Positions 1 to 9,590 are shown, counted from the first letter of the stretch. The stretch: DNA of 64,000 bases from Halopseudomonas pachastrellae (GCF_900114765.1 NZ_FOUD01000018.1:42547-106546), one strand, 5' to 3'. Numbers and translations are program-made. Notes: generated by a model not told the origin, from the letters alone.

Positions 1-299
1 AGCGCGGAGTACTCACCCAGGCTGTGGCCGGCAACAAAGTCAGGGCGCGCGGCGGACTGCTCACACCACAGGCGCCAGAGCGCTACCGATGCAGTCAGGA
101 TAGCCGGCTGCGTACGGTCAGTGCGATTCAGATCTGCCTCGGGGCCATTCTGGCTCAGCGCCCACAGATCATAGCCCAACGCATCGGAGGCTTCGGCAAA
201 GGTGTTCTTGATGACGGCGTGCTGTTCAGCCAGCTCACCAAGCATGCCAACCGACTGCGAACCCTGACCGGGAAAAACAAAGCCGAGGGAATACGTCAT
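1..299 (-). CDS. fabD: Malonyl-CoA:ACP transacylase FabD, N-terminal part (cut by window edge)
   Basis: Transfers malonyl groups from CoA to acyl carrier protein, supplying the extender unit for type II fatty-acid synthesis in the cytosol. Only the first 99 residues lie in the window. They contain the family GQGSQ motif at residues 11-15 and the nucleophile elbow GHSLGEY at 91-97, with Ser93 as the expected catalytic serine. The ATG is preceded by an AGGA-type ribosome site. It follows plsX on the same strand after about 157 nt with no obvious terminator, giving the usual plsX-fabD order of a fatty-acid/phospholipid operon. The identification is firm; the C-terminal half is not visible. Confidence 0.97.
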   Translation of the reverse strand, partial: MTYSLGFVFPGQGSQSVGMLGELAEQHAVIKNTFAEASDALGYDLWALSQNGPEADLNRTDRTQPAILTASVALWRLWCEQSAARPDFVAGHSLGEYSA

Positions 300-456
300 A
301 TCATCATCCTGTTATCAAAAGATTGCAGAGCTAAGGGGCTGGACCACGCTGCACAGCTTGCTGCCTGACCAGCGACCTTGCAGGCTACAACAGGCGGACG
401 CACGACACAGCAACAGACCCCAACTGGTTTTTTGGATGCCCTGCTCCCGGTCAAGG

Positions 457-1476
457 TCACAGCGCAGCCCGATATTCCTGCACGCAACCGGCAATACGTT
501 CCGGCAGTCGCACCTCGCAGGCACGCATCGTGTGCCCAATGGCCGCCACCATCGCCGCCTCGTCTGCGGCGCCATGGCTTTTCATCACAACACCACGCAA
601 GCCAAGCAAGCTGGCGCCGTTGTAGCGCGCCGGATCGTGCCGCTCACGCACGGCGCGTGTTGCATGCAACACCAGCGGCGCCAGCCAGCGTAGCAAACGA
701 CTATCTGCTACCGCCGCACGCAACTCGGCCTGCAGATAGCCAGCCAGGCCTTCGCTGGCCTTGAGCAGCACATTGCCGACAAAGCCGTCGCACACCACCA
801 CATCAGCCTCACCACGAAACAGGCCATCACCTTCTATGTGCCCGATGTAATTGAGCTGAGCACAGGAGGCCAGAAGGCCGGCAGCATCACGTACCTGACG
901 ATTACCCTTGTGGGTTTCACTGCCGATATTGAGCAAGGCGACGCGCGGCGCCGGATTACCGCTCAGCTGCGCCGCGGCAGCCGAGCCCATGAGCGCAAAC
1001 TCAAACAGCTGCTCGGCCGGGCAATCGACATTGGCACCCAGATCCAGCACATGGCAAAGCTTGCCGGACACCGGCAAGGCCGCCATGATCGCCGGCCGCC
1101 GCACGCCATCGAGCGTGCCCAGCACGGACCGCGCCAGCACCATCAGTGCACCGGTATTGCCGGCACTCAGACAGCCATCCACCTCACCATCGCGCACCAA
1201 CTGCAACGCAACGCGCATGGACGCATCGCGCTTGCCACGCAGCACGCTGGCAGGCGGGTCATCAGCAAGGATCTGTTCGCGGGCAGGCCGCAAGGCAATT
1301 CGCCCGGAGGCAAGATCGGCAGGTGTCAGCAACGGCTCGACGCTATCGGCAGCGCCAACCAGAGTGATATGCAGGGAGGGATACAAGGAGAGGCTGCGCA
1401 GGGCAGCGGAGACAATGCAGCGGGGACCGCGGTCCCCGCCCATCACATCAATCGCTATGCGGATTGACGCGGACAA
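457..1476 (-). CDS. plsX: Phosphate acyltransferase PlsX
   Basis: Makes acyl-phosphate from acyl-ACP for the PlsY glycerol-3-phosphate acyltransferase, the first step of membrane phospholipid synthesis. The 339-residue protein has the normal family length and the typical N-terminus with IAIDVMGGD (residues 6-14). A glycine-rich GNTGALM segment and a DGFVGNVLLK segment in the C-terminal half are further family signatures. It starts 3 nt after the rpmF stop and precedes fabD, the classic yceD-rpmF-plsX-fab cluster. It is probably cotranscribed from the promoter in front of yceD. The call is secure from length, motifs and context. Confidence 0.97.
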   Translation of the reverse strand: MSASIRIAIDVMGGDRGPRCIVSAALRSLSLYPSLHITLVGAADSVEPLLTPADLASGRIALRPAREQILADDPPASVLRGKRDASMRVALQLVRDGEVDGCLSAGNTGALMVLARSVLGTLDGVRRPAIMAALPVSGKLCHVLDLGANVDCPAEQLFEFALMGSAAAAQLSGNPAPRVALLNIGSETHKGNRQVRDAAGLLASCAQLNYIGHIEGDGLFRGEADVVVCDGFVGNVLLKASEGLAGYLQAELRAAVADSRLLRWLAPLVLHATRAVRERHDPARYNGASLLGLRGVVMKSHGAADEAAMVAAIGHTMRACEVRLPERIAGCVQEYRAAL

Positions 1477-1479
1477 AAC

Positions 1480-1662
1480 TTATTCGTCGTTGTCCTTGTT
1501 CACTACCTGACGACCACGGTAGAAACCGTCAGGAGAAACGTGGTGACGAAGATGAGTTTCACCAGTGGTCTTGTCGACAGACAAGGCAGCGGAGGACAGC
1601 GCATCGTGGGAACGACGCATGCCGCGTGCGGAACGGGACTTTTTGTTCTGCTGAACAGCCAT
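1480..1662 (-). CDS. rpmF: 50S ribosomal protein L32
   Basis: A 60-residue basic protein of the large ribosomal subunit. The N-terminus [20 protein letters not shown] is the standard gammaproteobacterial L32 start, and the protein ends in an acidic NKDNDE tail. No zinc-binding cysteines are present, as expected for the Pseudomonas/enteric form. A GGAG ribosome site precedes the ATG. The gene sits between yceD and plsX, so ribosomal protein supply is linked to membrane-lipid synthesis, an arrangement conserved across gammaproteobacteria. Confidence 0.98.
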   Translation of the reverse strand: MAVQQNKKSRSARGMRRSHDALSSAALSVDKTTGETHLRHHVSPDGFYRGRQVVNKDNDE

Positions 1663-1681
1663 GACTAATAAGCTCCTAAGC

Positions 1682-2203
1682 TCAGGTATCGCGTTTTAAA
1701 TTGGCCAGCACGCTGAAAGGATTAGGCTTCTCAGACTTTTCCTCCAGCTCCGCCGTCTCAGGGCGATACCCTGGCGGATGCTGACATGTTTGTGGCGGAT
1801 GCATCGGCACTGCTGGCAGCGCCAACAGCAGCTCGTCTTCGATCAGCGCAAACAGATCGAGAGGCTCCTCACCCACAAAAACCGGTTCATATCGACGCGG
1901 CAGCTGTTTGGCGGCCTCGTCGCTTTTTACAAACCCCACATCACATTCACTGTCGATCGGCACCACGACCTGTTCCAGGCAACGCTGACACACCAGAGGT
2001 GCATCTACCTGATACCGGCCATGCATGGTGGCGATACCCTGTTCGTCGCGAGAGAAGTACAGCTCGACCTGTACATCACCCGTCGGCGCATCCAGCAGCG
2101 CAGCTAAACGCCCAAGACTGGCCGTCTTCACCACGCCTTCCAGCGTGATTCTGCGGTCTACCAGCCGGAGCGGCTCGATGTGCGGGGGTATGGTTCCAGA
2201 CAT
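1682..2203 (-). CDS. yceD: YceD/DUF177 family protein
   Basis: A 173-residue DUF177 (YceD) protein encoded directly upstream of rpmF. Work on bacterial and plastid members links the family to 23S rRNA accumulation, but the biochemical role is not settled. Four cysteines are visible: CQRC at about residues 93-96, one in the ECDVGF segment and one near the C-terminus. The chosen ATG gives an N-terminus of ortholog-like length and is only about 10 bases downstream of a near-perfect -10 element. No Shine-Dalgarno sequence precedes it, so translation is probably leaderless or nearly so. It is the first gene of the yceD-rpmF-plsX-fabD operon. Confidence 0.93.
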   Translation of the reverse strand: MSGTIPPHIEPLRLVDRRITLEGVVKTASLGRLAALLDAPTGDVQVELYFSRDEQGIATMHGRYQVDAPLVCQRCLEQVVVPIDSECDVGFVKSDEAAKQLPRRYEPVFVGEEPLDLFALIEDELLLALPAVPMHPPQTCQHPPGYRPETAELEEKSEKPNPFSVLANLKRDT

Positions 2204-2212
2204 AAGCGCGCA

Positions 2213-2241
2213 ATTCTAGGGGGACATGCCCCGCCTGTCAA
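2213..2241 (-). promoter_or_regulatory. Sigma-70 promoter of the yceD-rpmF-plsX operon
   Basis: On the minus strand TTGACA (2241-2236) and TAGAAT (2218-2213) are separated by exactly 17 bases: a perfect -35 and a 5/6 -10. Transcription should start near 2205-2207, leaving only about 2-4 nt before the yceD ATG. It is the strongest-looking promoter in the window, which suits a ribosomal-protein operon. Confidence 0.85.
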
Positions 2242-2334
2242 AACTATTTAGACTCGATTGTCCTGCCGTTCGGCGGCTCGCAAAGCGTCCATAGATGCCG
2301 CTACCATGGGCGCCCAGCCAACCGGAGAGTCACC

Positions 2335-2913
2335 ATGCTGCCACTTGTCCTTGCCTCGAGCTCAATCTACCGCAAAGCCCTGCTCGAACGCCTGCAACTC
2401 CCCTTCGAGTGCGCAGCGCCAGACATTGACGAGACAGCGCAGCCCTTCGAGTCCGCAGCCAGCCTGACCGAGCGCCTGGCCCGCAGCAAGGCTGAGGCCC
2501 TGGCCGAGCGCTACCCCGCCCACCTGATCATCGGCTCCGACCAGGTTGTCCTGCTGGACGGAGAGCCCGTCAGCAAGCCGCTCGACCACGCCGGCGCAGT
2601 TGATCAGCTCACCCGCAGCAGCGGACGCACCCTAACCTTTTCTACCGCACTGTATCTCTACAACAGCGCCAGCAAACAAGGCCAGGGCATCGTCGAGCCC
2701 TACCATGTCACCTTTCGCTCACTGACCGGCGACGAAATCGAACGTTACCTGCGCAGTGAGCAGCCCTACGACTGTGCCGGCAGCTTCAAGTCCGAAGGCC
2801 TGGGCATCACCCTGATCGAACGCATGCAGGGCGACGACCCAAATAGCCTGATCGGCCTGCCGCTCATCCGCCTGCGCGCCATGCTGGCAAAAGAAGGCGT
2901 TCAGCTCCCCTGA
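2335..2913 (+). CDS. yceF: Maf/YceF-type nucleotide pyrophosphatase
   Basis: Maf proteins hydrolyse non-canonical nucleoside triphosphates to monophosphates. The YceF subgroup prefers 7-methyl-GTP, and its gene usually sits beside rpmF, as here. The 192-residue protein begins with the family sequence LPLVLASSS followed by YRKALLERL. It has a GSDQVVLLDG segment carrying the metal-binding acidic residues and a C-terminal GLPLIRLRAML. A GGAGAG site lies before the ATG. The gene is divergent from yceD. Its stop codon directly abuts the stop of the convergent sppA, forming TGATCA. The Maf fold is certain; the YceF subtype rests on context. Confidence 0.93.
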   Translation: MLPLVLASSSIYRKALLERLQLPFECAAPDIDETAQPFESAASLTERLARSKAEALAERYPAHLIIGSDQVVLLDGEPVSKPLDHAGAVDQLTRSSGRTLTFSTALYLYNSASKQGQGIVEPYHVTFRSLTGDEIERYLRSEQPYDCAGSFKSEGLGITLIERMQGDDPNSLIGLPLIRLRAMLAKEGVQLP

Positions 2914-3912
2914 TCAGCGCAGCTGCGGACCACCCAGACCGGCACGGGTAGCCAATTCAGCCCCCATACTGGCGCCCAACTGACGAGTGAAACGCTGCAG
3001 CGGCGACTCCTGACGGGTAAAGTCCACCAACTCCTCCGCACCAATCACGTCACGCGCAACCGCAGAGGTGCTGGACAACCCGTCAATCAGGCCAAGCTCC
3101 AGCGCCTGCTCACCCGACCACACCAGACCGCTGAACAGATCCGGGTTTTCCTTCAGGCGATCACCACGCCCCGCCTTCACGCTATCAATGAATTGCTGAT
3201 GGGTGGTATTGAGCACCTGCTGCCAGAACGCCTTCTCCTCCGGCTTCTCCGGCTGGAAAGGATCAAGAAACGCTTTATGCTCGCCGGCCGTGTAAGTGCG
3301 GCGCTCCACCCCGAGCTTCTCCATGGTATCGACAAAGCCGAAGCTGGCAGCCGTTACACCAATCGAGCCCACCAAGCTGGCCTTGTCCGCGTAAATATCA
3401 TCAGCCGCCGATGCAATGTAGTAGGCACCGGAGGCACCGAGATCGGTAATCACGGCATACACCTTGATATCCGGGTGCAGAGCGCGCAGGCGCTTGATCT
3501 CGTCATAGACGTAGCCCGACTGCACCGGACTACCACCAGGGCTATTGATACGCAGCACCACACCCTGGGTGTTTTCGTCCTCGAACGCCTCGCGCAGCGC
3601 CCCTACCAGGTTGTCGGCACTGGCCTCCTCCTGGTCAGCGATCACGCCGCGCACCTCGACCACTGCCGTGTGCGGCCCGACGCTGGTTGCCGCGCCCATC
3701 CTGCCAAACGGCGAGATAAGCAAGAGTGCGACGAACAGATATACAAAGGTCAGCGTCTTGAAAAAGATGCCCCAACGACGCGAGCGACGCTGCTCCTGCA
3801 GCGAAGCGGTCAGCGTTTTTTCCAGCAACTTCCAGGCCTTGGCATCTTCCTTGGCCTCACGACGTTGCTCACCCGACACCATATTGCCTTCCGTCCAACG
3901 ATCCTGATCCAT
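2914..3912 (-). CDS. sppA: Signal peptide peptidase SppA (short type)
   Basis: Membrane-bound serine protease of the S49 family that degrades cleaved signal peptides. The chosen start gives 332 residues, typical of the short SppA form. This ATG overlaps the TGA of the upstream phosphatase gene by one base, so the pair is translationally coupled. A single N-terminal membrane segment (about residues 43-60) follows a charged cytosolic stretch. The catalytic domain contains the SPGG motif and GASGAYYIASAAD, which holds the likely nucleophilic serine. A longer in-frame extension upstream lies inside the neighbouring gene and was rejected. Confidence 0.95.
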   Translation of the reverse strand: MDQDRWTEGNMVSGEQRREAKEDAKAWKLLEKTLTASLQEQRRSRRWGIFFKTLTFVYLFVALLLISPFGRMGAATSVGPHTAVVEVRGVIADQEEASADNLVGALREAFEDENTQGVVLRINSPGGSPVQSGYVYDEIKRLRALHPDIKVYAVITDLGASGAYYIASAADDIYADKASLVGSIGVTAASFGFVDTMEKLGVERRTYTAGEHKAFLDPFQPEKPEEKAFWQQVLNTTHQQFIDSVKAGRGDRLKENPDLFSGLVWSGEQALELGLIDGLSSTSAVARDVIGAEELVDFTRQESPLQRFTRQLGASMGAELATRAGLGGPQLR

Positions 3913-4595
3913 CAAACTCTCTCCAACCCGATGCCACGAGAATCTGCCCGCTGCCCGGACAACCAGGGCGCAAGCTCGACAAACCTGTCCATACACGCCA
4001 CCGGCGTCAGCCTCTCAAGCTGATCGCGCGACTGCGCACCGTAACTGACCGCCACCGCACGCATACCGGCGTTGTGCGCCATCTGAATATCAAAGCTGCT
4101 GTCACCCACCATCACAGCTGCGCCCGAGCCACGCCCCAGCTCCCGCAAGATCTGATGCAGCATGGCCGGATCGGGCTTACTGACAGTCTCGTCAGCGCAA
4201 CGCGTGGCGTCAAAATAATCCAGCAGATCATGCTGACCGAGCACTCGGCTCAGACCACGGCGCCCTTTACCCGTTGCGACAGCGAGCAGATAACCCTGTT
4301 CACGCCAGTCATCCAGCGCCTGCCGAACACCGGCAAACAAGGGCACCGCCTGCTGATCATCGCTCAGGTAAATGTCGCGATAGGCATCAACCACAGGCAC
4401 TGCCAGATCAGGGCGCTGCGGAAACAGCACCGCAGCCGCCTCCGGCAGACCAAGCCCGATAATGCCCTTGACCGCCTCGTCACTGGGCACCGGCAGACCG
4501 ACAGCCACCGCAGCGCTCTGCATGGTGCTGACGATGTGACCTATCGAGTCGGCCAGAGTGCCGTCCCAGTCAAAAATCAGCGTATCAATCGACAT
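3912..4595 (-). CDS. HAD-superfamily phosphatase (phosphoglycolate phosphatase-like)
   Basis: A 227-residue haloacid-dehalogenase-type hydrolase. Motif I is DWDGTLADS with the catalytic aspartates at residues 9 and 11. Motif III is represented by a KPDP segment and motif IV by [14 protein letters not shown]. The helical cap inserted after motif I places it in subfamily IA, near Gph-type phosphatases; the substrate cannot be read from sequence. The ATG overlaps the last codons of rluC by 11 nt, and its stop overlaps the sppA start. The order rluC-HAD-sppA is a conserved Pseudomonas operon. Confidence 0.93.
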   Translation of the reverse strand: MSIDTLIFDWDGTLADSIGHIVSTMQSAAVAVGLPVPSDEAVKGIIGLGLPEAAAVLFPQRPDLAVPVVDAYRDIYLSDDQQAVPLFAGVRQALDDWREQGYLLAVATGKGRRGLSRVLGQHDLLDYFDATRCADETVSKPDPAMLHQILRELGRGSGAAVMVGDSSFDIQMAHNAGMRAVAVSYGAQSRDQLERLTPVACMDRFVELAPWLSGQRADSRGIGLERV

Positions 4596-5550
4596 GGGCG
4601 GCCAACCTGCGCAGCGTCTCATCCCACATAGAGCCCGGCTCAGCCTGCACTTGCAGCGCTTCGCCATCGGCCAGCGTCACCGCCAGCGAGCGCGCATGCA
4701 AGAACAGCCGCTTGCCGCCCAGCTCGCGCAGCTCCCGGGAAAAGTCATCGTCACCGTATTTAGGATCACCCCCAATCGGGTGACCGGCGTACTTTGCGTG
4801 CACACGAATCTGATGGGTGCGCCCGGTAATGGGCCGCGCCTCAACCAGGGTGGCGCGCTCACCAAAGCGCTGCAGCACACTGAACTCGGTCAGGCTTTCC
4901 TTACCGGCCGGATCAACCTCTACCATGCGCTCACCGGAGCGCAGGTTGTTTTTCTGCAATGGCGCATGCACTTTCTTCGTCGCCCCCGGCCAGCGCCCGC
5001 GCACCAGCGCCCAGTAGCGCTTATTCACCCCGTCACCGCGCAGCGCAGCATGCAGGTGACGCAACACGCTGCGCTTCTTGGCGATCATCAGGCAGCCGGA
5101 GGTATCGCGATCAAGCCGGTGCACCAGCTCCAACTGAGGGCAATCAGGACGCAACTGACGCATCGCCTCAATCACCCCAAAATGCAGACCACTGCCACCG
5201 TGCACTGCCAGCCCGGCCGGCTTGTTGACCACGATCAAGCCCTTGTCCTCGAACAGAATATTCTGCTCAAGCGCATTCAAAATGCCCTGCCCCACCAGCA
5301 CCGGCTCATCCGGCGCCGGCAGACGAACCGGGGGAATGCGCAACTGATCACCCGCCTGCAAGCGGTAATCGGGCTTGACTCGCCCCTTGTTCACCCGCAC
5401 CTCGCCCTTGCGCAGAATGCGGTAGACGAGGGTTTTGGGCGCGCCCTTGAGGCGCGTAATCAAGTAATTATCGATCCGCTGCCCCGCCTGATCGGCGGAG
5501 ATGTGATCGAACTGAACCTGGGCGGGAAGGTCTGGAGCGGTGTTTTTCAT
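4585..5550 (-). CDS. rluC: 23S rRNA pseudouridine synthase RluC
   Basis: Isomerises specific uridines in 23S rRNA (positions 955, 2504 and 2580 in E. coli) during ribosome assembly. The 321-residue protein has an N-terminal S4 RNA-binding domain (about residues 20-85) and a RluA-type catalytic domain. The HRLDRDTSG motif at 144-152 places the catalytic aspartate at 147. The start chosen is the MKNT methionine; an in-frame upstream alternative at 5586 would lie over the promoter region. It is divergent from rne, as in many gammaproteobacteria, and leads the rluC-HAD-sppA operon. Confidence 0.95.
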   Translation of the reverse strand: MKNTAPDLPAQVQFDHISADQAGQRIDNYLITRLKGAPKTLVYRILRKGEVRVNKGRVKPDYRLQAGDQLRIPPVRLPAPDEPVLVGQGILNALEQNILFEDKGLIVVNKPAGLAVHGGSGLHFGVIEAMRQLRPDCPQLELVHRLDRDTSGCLMIAKKRSVLRHLHAALRGDGVNKRYWALVRGRWPGATKKVHAPLQKNNLRSGERMVEVDPAGKESLTEFSVLQRFGERATLVEARPITGRTHQIRVHAKYAGHPIGGDPKYGDDDFSRELRELGGKRLFLHARSLAVTLADGEALQVQAEPGSMWDETLRRLAAHVD

Positions 5551-6226
5551 CGGCGCATCATACAATTTTTCATGCAATTGAAGCACTTAAAAAATGCTGC
5601 TATAGTCCGGCGAGCTGCCGATTCTGCAGCCGGGGAACTCAGGCTAGACAACGGCCTGCCACCCCCAGAAACAACCACACGGCGGCCTGACGCAGCAAGC
5701 AGAACTCAAAACGTCGACAGGCCCTGTGTTTGACCGACTGGGCGCCCACGGGCGACCAGAACATTAACCCGCTCCCGTTCAATGTACGGAGCGGCACCCG
5801 ATTCAGATGGGTAAGTGTTTAGGTGGAGATGCACAGCTTCAGGATCATGTGACGAGCGTAGACACTTGCCAACAAGCATGTCCCCGTCCCCAGTCCAGCT
5901 GATTCCTCCCCAAGGATTCCCTGCAATAGCGCCACGGCGCGCAGGCAATACGGCCCGACGGCCTCCGCAGACCTTGCGTAGACGCCCCAGGACCCATCCG
6001 GCAGCTCATCCGCTGCCGCGCCCCGCCAGACCGCACGGCAGGGAGTCCCGAAGCAGTTTCTCTGTATGCAGTAGCAGTAACAGACAGAACTGTCGCCACT
6101 CAGGTGGCGATGTGAACTCTGCATCTCGGCTTGGCCGATGACAGAAACACACCTGACACCTAACTGAAGAGTCGCAGGTGCCGTGCCCGTGTAGACCGGA
6201 TAGCTCTGGAAACACAACGGTACTTC
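5551..6226 (+). other. Intergenic region and long 5' leader of rne
   Basis: This 676-base non-coding stretch lies between rluC and rne. From the promoter at 5578-5606 the rne transcript would carry an untranslated leader of about 614 nt. Several self-complementary segments are visible, for example CGCCC-AC-GGGCG near 5751-5753 and a CACCTG...CAGGTG pair near 6150-6180 close to the start codon. RNase E is known to regulate its own mRNA through its leader in enterics, and a Pseudomonas-specific rne-II leader motif has been described. I infer that this leader serves the same purpose but cannot align it to that motif. No open frame here looks like a gene. Confidence 0.7.
5578..5606 (+). promoter_or_regulatory. 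Sigma-70 promoter of rne
   Basis: TTGAAG (5578-5583) and TATAGT (5601-5606) are separated by 17 bases. Transcription is expected to start near 5613. On the opposite strand a TATGAT -10-like element (5562-5557) could serve rluC, so the divergent promoters are closely packed. Confidence 0.75.
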
Positions 6227-9200
6227 ATGAAAAGAATGCTCATTAACGCAACTCAACCCGAAGAGTTGCGTGTCGCCCTGGTAGACGGTCAACGCCTCTA
6301 CGATCTGGACATCGAGTCCGGCGCCCGCGAGCAAAAAAAGGCCAACATCTATAAAGGCCGTATCACCCGCGTCGAACCCAGCCTGGAAGCCGCCTTTGTC
6401 GACTTCGGCTCCGAACGCCACGGTTTTCTCCCCCTCAAGGAAATCTCCCGCGAATACTTCTCCAAGCAGGTTGAAGGCCGCGTCAACATCAAGGACGTTC
6501 TAAAAGAAGGCCAGGAAGTCATTGTCCAGGTCGACAAGGAAGAACGTGGCAACAAGGGCGCAGCCCTGACCACCTTTATCAGCCTGGCCGGTCGCTATCT
6601 GGTACTGATGCCGAACAACCCCCGTGCCGGCGGCATTTCTCGCCGCATCGAGGGCGAAGAGCGTAACGAGCTGCGCGAAGCCCTGAACAGCCTGAACGTA
6701 CCGGCCGACATGGGCATGATCGTGCGCACCGCCGGCCTTGGCCGTAGCGCAGAAGAACTGCAATGGGACCTCGACTACCTGCTGCAACTCTGGGAAGCCA
6801 TCAAGGGCGCCTCGGAAGAGCGCAAGGCCCCGTTCCTGATCTACCAGGAAAGCAACGTCATCATCCGCGCCATCCGCGATTACCTGCGCCAGGACATCGG
6901 TGAAGTACTGATCGACAGCGAAGAGGTCAAGGAAGAAGCCCTGAGCTTCATCAGCCAGGTCATGCCGCAGTATGCGAGCAAGGTGAAGCTGTACGAAGAC
7001 AGCGTACCGCTGTTCAACCGCTTCCAGATCGAGAGCCAGATCGAAACCGCCTTCGAGCGCGAAGTGAAACTGCCGTCCGGCGGCTCCATCGTGATCGACC
7101 ACACTGAAGCCCTGGTTTCCATCGACATCAACTCCGCCCGCGCAACCAAGGGTGGCGATATCGAAGAAACTGCGCTGCAGACCAACCTGGAAGCAGCCGA
7201 AGAGATAGCTCGCCAACTGCGCCTGCGCGACATCGGCGGCCTGATCGTCATCGACTTTATCGACATGACACCGGCCAAGAACCAGCGAGCCGTCGAAGAA
7301 CGCGTACGTGAAAGCCTGGAAGCCGACCGCGCCCGCGTACAGGTTGGCCGCATCTCGCGCTTCGGCCTGCTGGAGATGTCCCGTCAGCGTCTGCGCCCGT
7401 CTCTGGGTGAGACCAGCGGTATCGTCTGCCCGCGCTGTAATGGCCGCGGCACCATCCGCGACGTCGAGTCCCTGTCCCTGTCCGTGCTGCGCCTGATCGA
7501 AGAAGAAGCCCTGAAGGACCGCACCGCCGAAGTACGTGCCCACGTACCCGTACCGGTCGCCACCTTCTTGCTCAACGAAAAGCGCGACGCCCTGGCCAAG
7601 ACCGAAGCCCGCACCCGCGTACGCGTGCTGGTCCTGCCCAACCCGCATATGGACACCCCGCACTTTGACGTGCAGCGCCTGCGTGACGATCACGAATCGG
7701 TCCTCAACGGCGAGTCCAGCTACACCGCCACCGCTGCTGTCGAAGTGGAAGAACCCGCTCCGGTCAGCCAGACCCGCGCCATCGTGCGTCAGGAAGCAGC
7801 CGTCAAGGCACTCTCCCCTGCCCGCCCGGCACCGACTCCGCCGGCACCGGTCGAAGCTGTGCAAGCCGCTCAACCGAACCTGTTCAAGGGTCTGATCAAG
7901 AGCCTGGTAGGCCTGTTCGCCAGCGAACAGCCGGCTGCAGAGCAAGCCGAGAAGCCGGAACAAAGCGACAGCAACGAGCGCAAGCGTGAGCGCAATCCGC
8001 GTAACGCCGACGAGCGCCGCAACAACCGCAACCGTCGCCAGCGCGGTGAGCGCGGTGAGCGCAACGATCGTGGCAACCGCCAGGAAGGTGACCGCAAGGC
8101 ACAAGGCGCCAAGCCCGAACAGCGCAGCGAGAACGACGCCAGCGAAGCCCGCAAGAACGAAGCCGGCAACACTCGCCGCCGTCGTCGCCCGGCTGACGCC
8201 GAACAGCGCGCCAACCGCGAGGACGATAGCCAGAACCGTCAGCCACGTGAGCAACGCGAGCGCCGCGCCCCGCAACCGCGCGCAGAAGAAGCCGAGCAAA
8301 ACGATGAGCTGAACAACCTGCAGGCCACCGCTGACGAAGCCCAAGACAACGCAGCCGAGGGTAACGAAGGCGAGCGTCCCAAGCGCCGTTCACGCAGCAG
8401 CCAGCGTCGTCGCAACAACCGTCGTCGTCCGCAGGCCGAAGGCGCTCAGCAAGAAGGTGACAACAGCGAAGCCGGCACCACCGCCGTCGCCGCAGCCGTT
8501 GCCACCGCTGCCGACGCCCCCAGCAGCGATGCAGCAGTAACCACTGCAGTCGACGCCGATGCTGAGACCGTCACCGACGTGCAAACACCGGTTGAAGCGG
8601 GCCTGACCGAAGCTGCCAGCAAGCTGGAAGCCTCCATCGAGACCGCCGTCGAGGCCTTCACCCAAGCCCAGCCGGTTGACAAGTCCGACAGCGAAGAGCA
8701 GCCGCAGGCCGCTACCGAGGCAGCGACTGACGATGCTCAAGGCGAAGCGTCTGGCGAGCAAACCGAGCAGGCAGAAGCCCGCCCGTCCCGCCGTGAGCGT
8801 GGCGAGCGCAACCGCCGTCCGCGCCGCGAGCGCAATGGCAACCGCGCCGAGGACACTGCAGAGCAGTCCGAGCAGCCTGCAGAGACACCTGCTACTGCAG
8901 CTGTAGCAGAGCAAAGCGCCGAAGCAGCGACCGATAGCGCGCAAGCCGAGCCAGCTCCGGCAGAGCAAGCGCCCGCAGAAGCAGCGCCTGCTGCCGCGCC
9001 CGTCGCAGAAGCCGCTGTAGCCGCAGCCGAGCCAGCTCCAGAGCAGCCCGCCGCAGCGCCTGAGGCAGAGCAGCCTGCGCCGGCTGAAGCGCAAGACGCC
9101 GCCATTCCGGCACTGACTGAAAGCGGCCGCGCCTATAACGACCCGCGCGAAATCCGCAAACGTCAGCTTGAGGCCAAGCGCCAGGCCGAAGAAGCCGCCC

Positions 9201-9544
9201 TGGCAGCACAAAGCGAGACAGCTCCGGCCGCCGAGCCTGCTGCAGCCGAGTCGGTCGTAGCGCAAGCAACTGCAGCCGAAGCTGAGCCCGCCAAGGCAGC
9301 AGAGACTGAAGCTCAGGTAGAGGTTGCACCTGCCACCCAACCGCAGCAGGCAGACCTGCTGACGGAGCCGGCGGCAAGCGCAGAGCAGTCCATTGCCGAA
9401 CCAGCCGCAGCTGAAGCCAAGGTCGAGGCTAGCACCGAGTCCGACACCGAAGCAGAAGCAGAGGCCACCGACGCCAAGGCAGAAAGCGAAGACAGCGAGC
9501 AGACCCGCAAGGAAACGCCCGCAGTCGACAGCGAAAAGCCCTGA
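6227..9544 (+). CDS. rne: Ribonuclease E
   Basis: Essential endoribonuclease that starts mRNA decay and processes rRNA and tRNA precursors, and the scaffold of the degradosome. The 1,105-residue protein has an S1 domain near residues 35-125. A DNase I-like catalytic core follows, with metal-binding aspartates in VSIDINSA and VIDFIDM, then a zinc-link CPRCNGRG. From about residue 520 the chain is low-complexity, with arginine-rich RNA-binding blocks and Ala/Glu/Pro-rich linkers. An NDPR motif at 971-974 matches a short linear motif reported as a partner-binding site in P. aeruginosa RNase E. The region before the ATG (ACGGTACTTC) is a weak ribosome site, so leader structure may limit translation. 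Confidence 0.97.
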   Translation: MKRMLINATQPEELRVALVDGQRLYDLDIESGAREQKKANIYKGRITRVEPSLEAAFVDFGSERHGFLPLKEISREYFSKQVEGRVNIKDVLKEGQEVIVQVDKEERGNKGAALTTFISLAGRYLVLMPNNPRAGGISRRIEGEERNELREALNSLNVPADMGMIVRTAGLGRSAEELQWDLDYLLQLWEAIKGASEERKAPFLIYQESNVIIRAIRDYLRQDIGEVLIDSEEVKEEALSFISQVMPQYASKVKLYEDSVPLFNRFQIESQIETAFEREVKLPSGGSIVIDHTEALVSIDINSARATKGGDIEETALQTNLEAAEEIARQLRLRDIGGLIVIDFIDMTPAKNQRAVEERVRESLEADRARVQVGRISRFGLLEMSRQRLRPSLGETSGIVCPRCNGRGTIRDVESLSLSVLRLIEEEALKDRTAEVRAHVPVPVATFLLNEKRDALAKTEARTRVRVLVLPNPHMDTPHFDVQRLRDDHESVLNGESSYTATAAVEVEEPAPVSQTRAIVRQEAAVKALSPARPAPTPPAPVEAVQAAQPNLFKGLIKSLVGLFASEQPAAEQAEKPEQSDSNERKRERNPRNADERRNNRNRRQRGERGERNDRGNRQEGDRKAQGAKPEQRSENDASEARKNEAGNTRRRRRPADAEQRANREDDSQNRQPREQRERRAPQPRAEEAEQNDELNNLQATADEAQDNAAEGNEGERPKRRSRSSQRRRNNRRRPQAEGAQQEGDNSEAGTTAVAAAVATAADAPSSDAAVTTAVDADAETVTDVQTPVEAGLTEAASKLEASIETAVEAFTQAQPVDKSDSEEQPQAATEAATDDAQGEASGEQTEQAEARPSRRERGERNRRPRRERNGNRAEDTAEQSEQPAETPATAAVAEQSAEAATDSAQAEPAPAEQAPAEAAPAAAPVAEAAVAAAEPAPEQPAAAPEAEQPAPAEAQDAAIPALTESGRAYNDPREIRKRQLEAKRQAEEAALAAQSETAPAAEPAAAESVVAQATAAEAEPAKAAETEAQVEVAPATQPQQADLLTEPAASAEQSIAEPAAAEAKVEASTESDTEAEAEATDAKAESEDSEQTRKETPAVDSEKP

Positions 9545-9556
9545 CGGGTAGCAACT

Positions 9557-9590
9557 AAAAAGGGGATGCCGATCGGCATCCCCTTTTTTG
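9557..9590 (+). terminator. Rho-independent terminator of rne
   Basis: A perfect inverted repeat (AAAAAGGGGATGCC, loop GATC, GGCATCCCCTTTTTT) begins 13 bases after the rne stop. A-rich and T-rich flanks would allow function in both directions. Confidence 0.92.

Noticed and set aside
24..368. Plus-strand frame of 114 codons at the left edge
   Set aside because: Antisense to the clear FabD N-terminus.
5819..6421. Minus-strand frame of 200 codons in the rne leader
   Set aside because: Runs into rne itself, lacks a ribosome site and family features; the region is better explained as a long leader.
6500..8344. Minus-strand open frame of 614 codons inside rne
   Set aside because: Antisense shadow of the RNase E gene; composition is low-complexity and mirrors the Arg/Ala/Glu-rich codons.
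7896..9105. Repetitive Ala/Glu/Pro and Arg-rich DNA within rne as a possible inserted repeat
   Set aside because: It is in frame, of normal length and position for the disordered scaffold of RNase E, and not a tandem DNA repeat.
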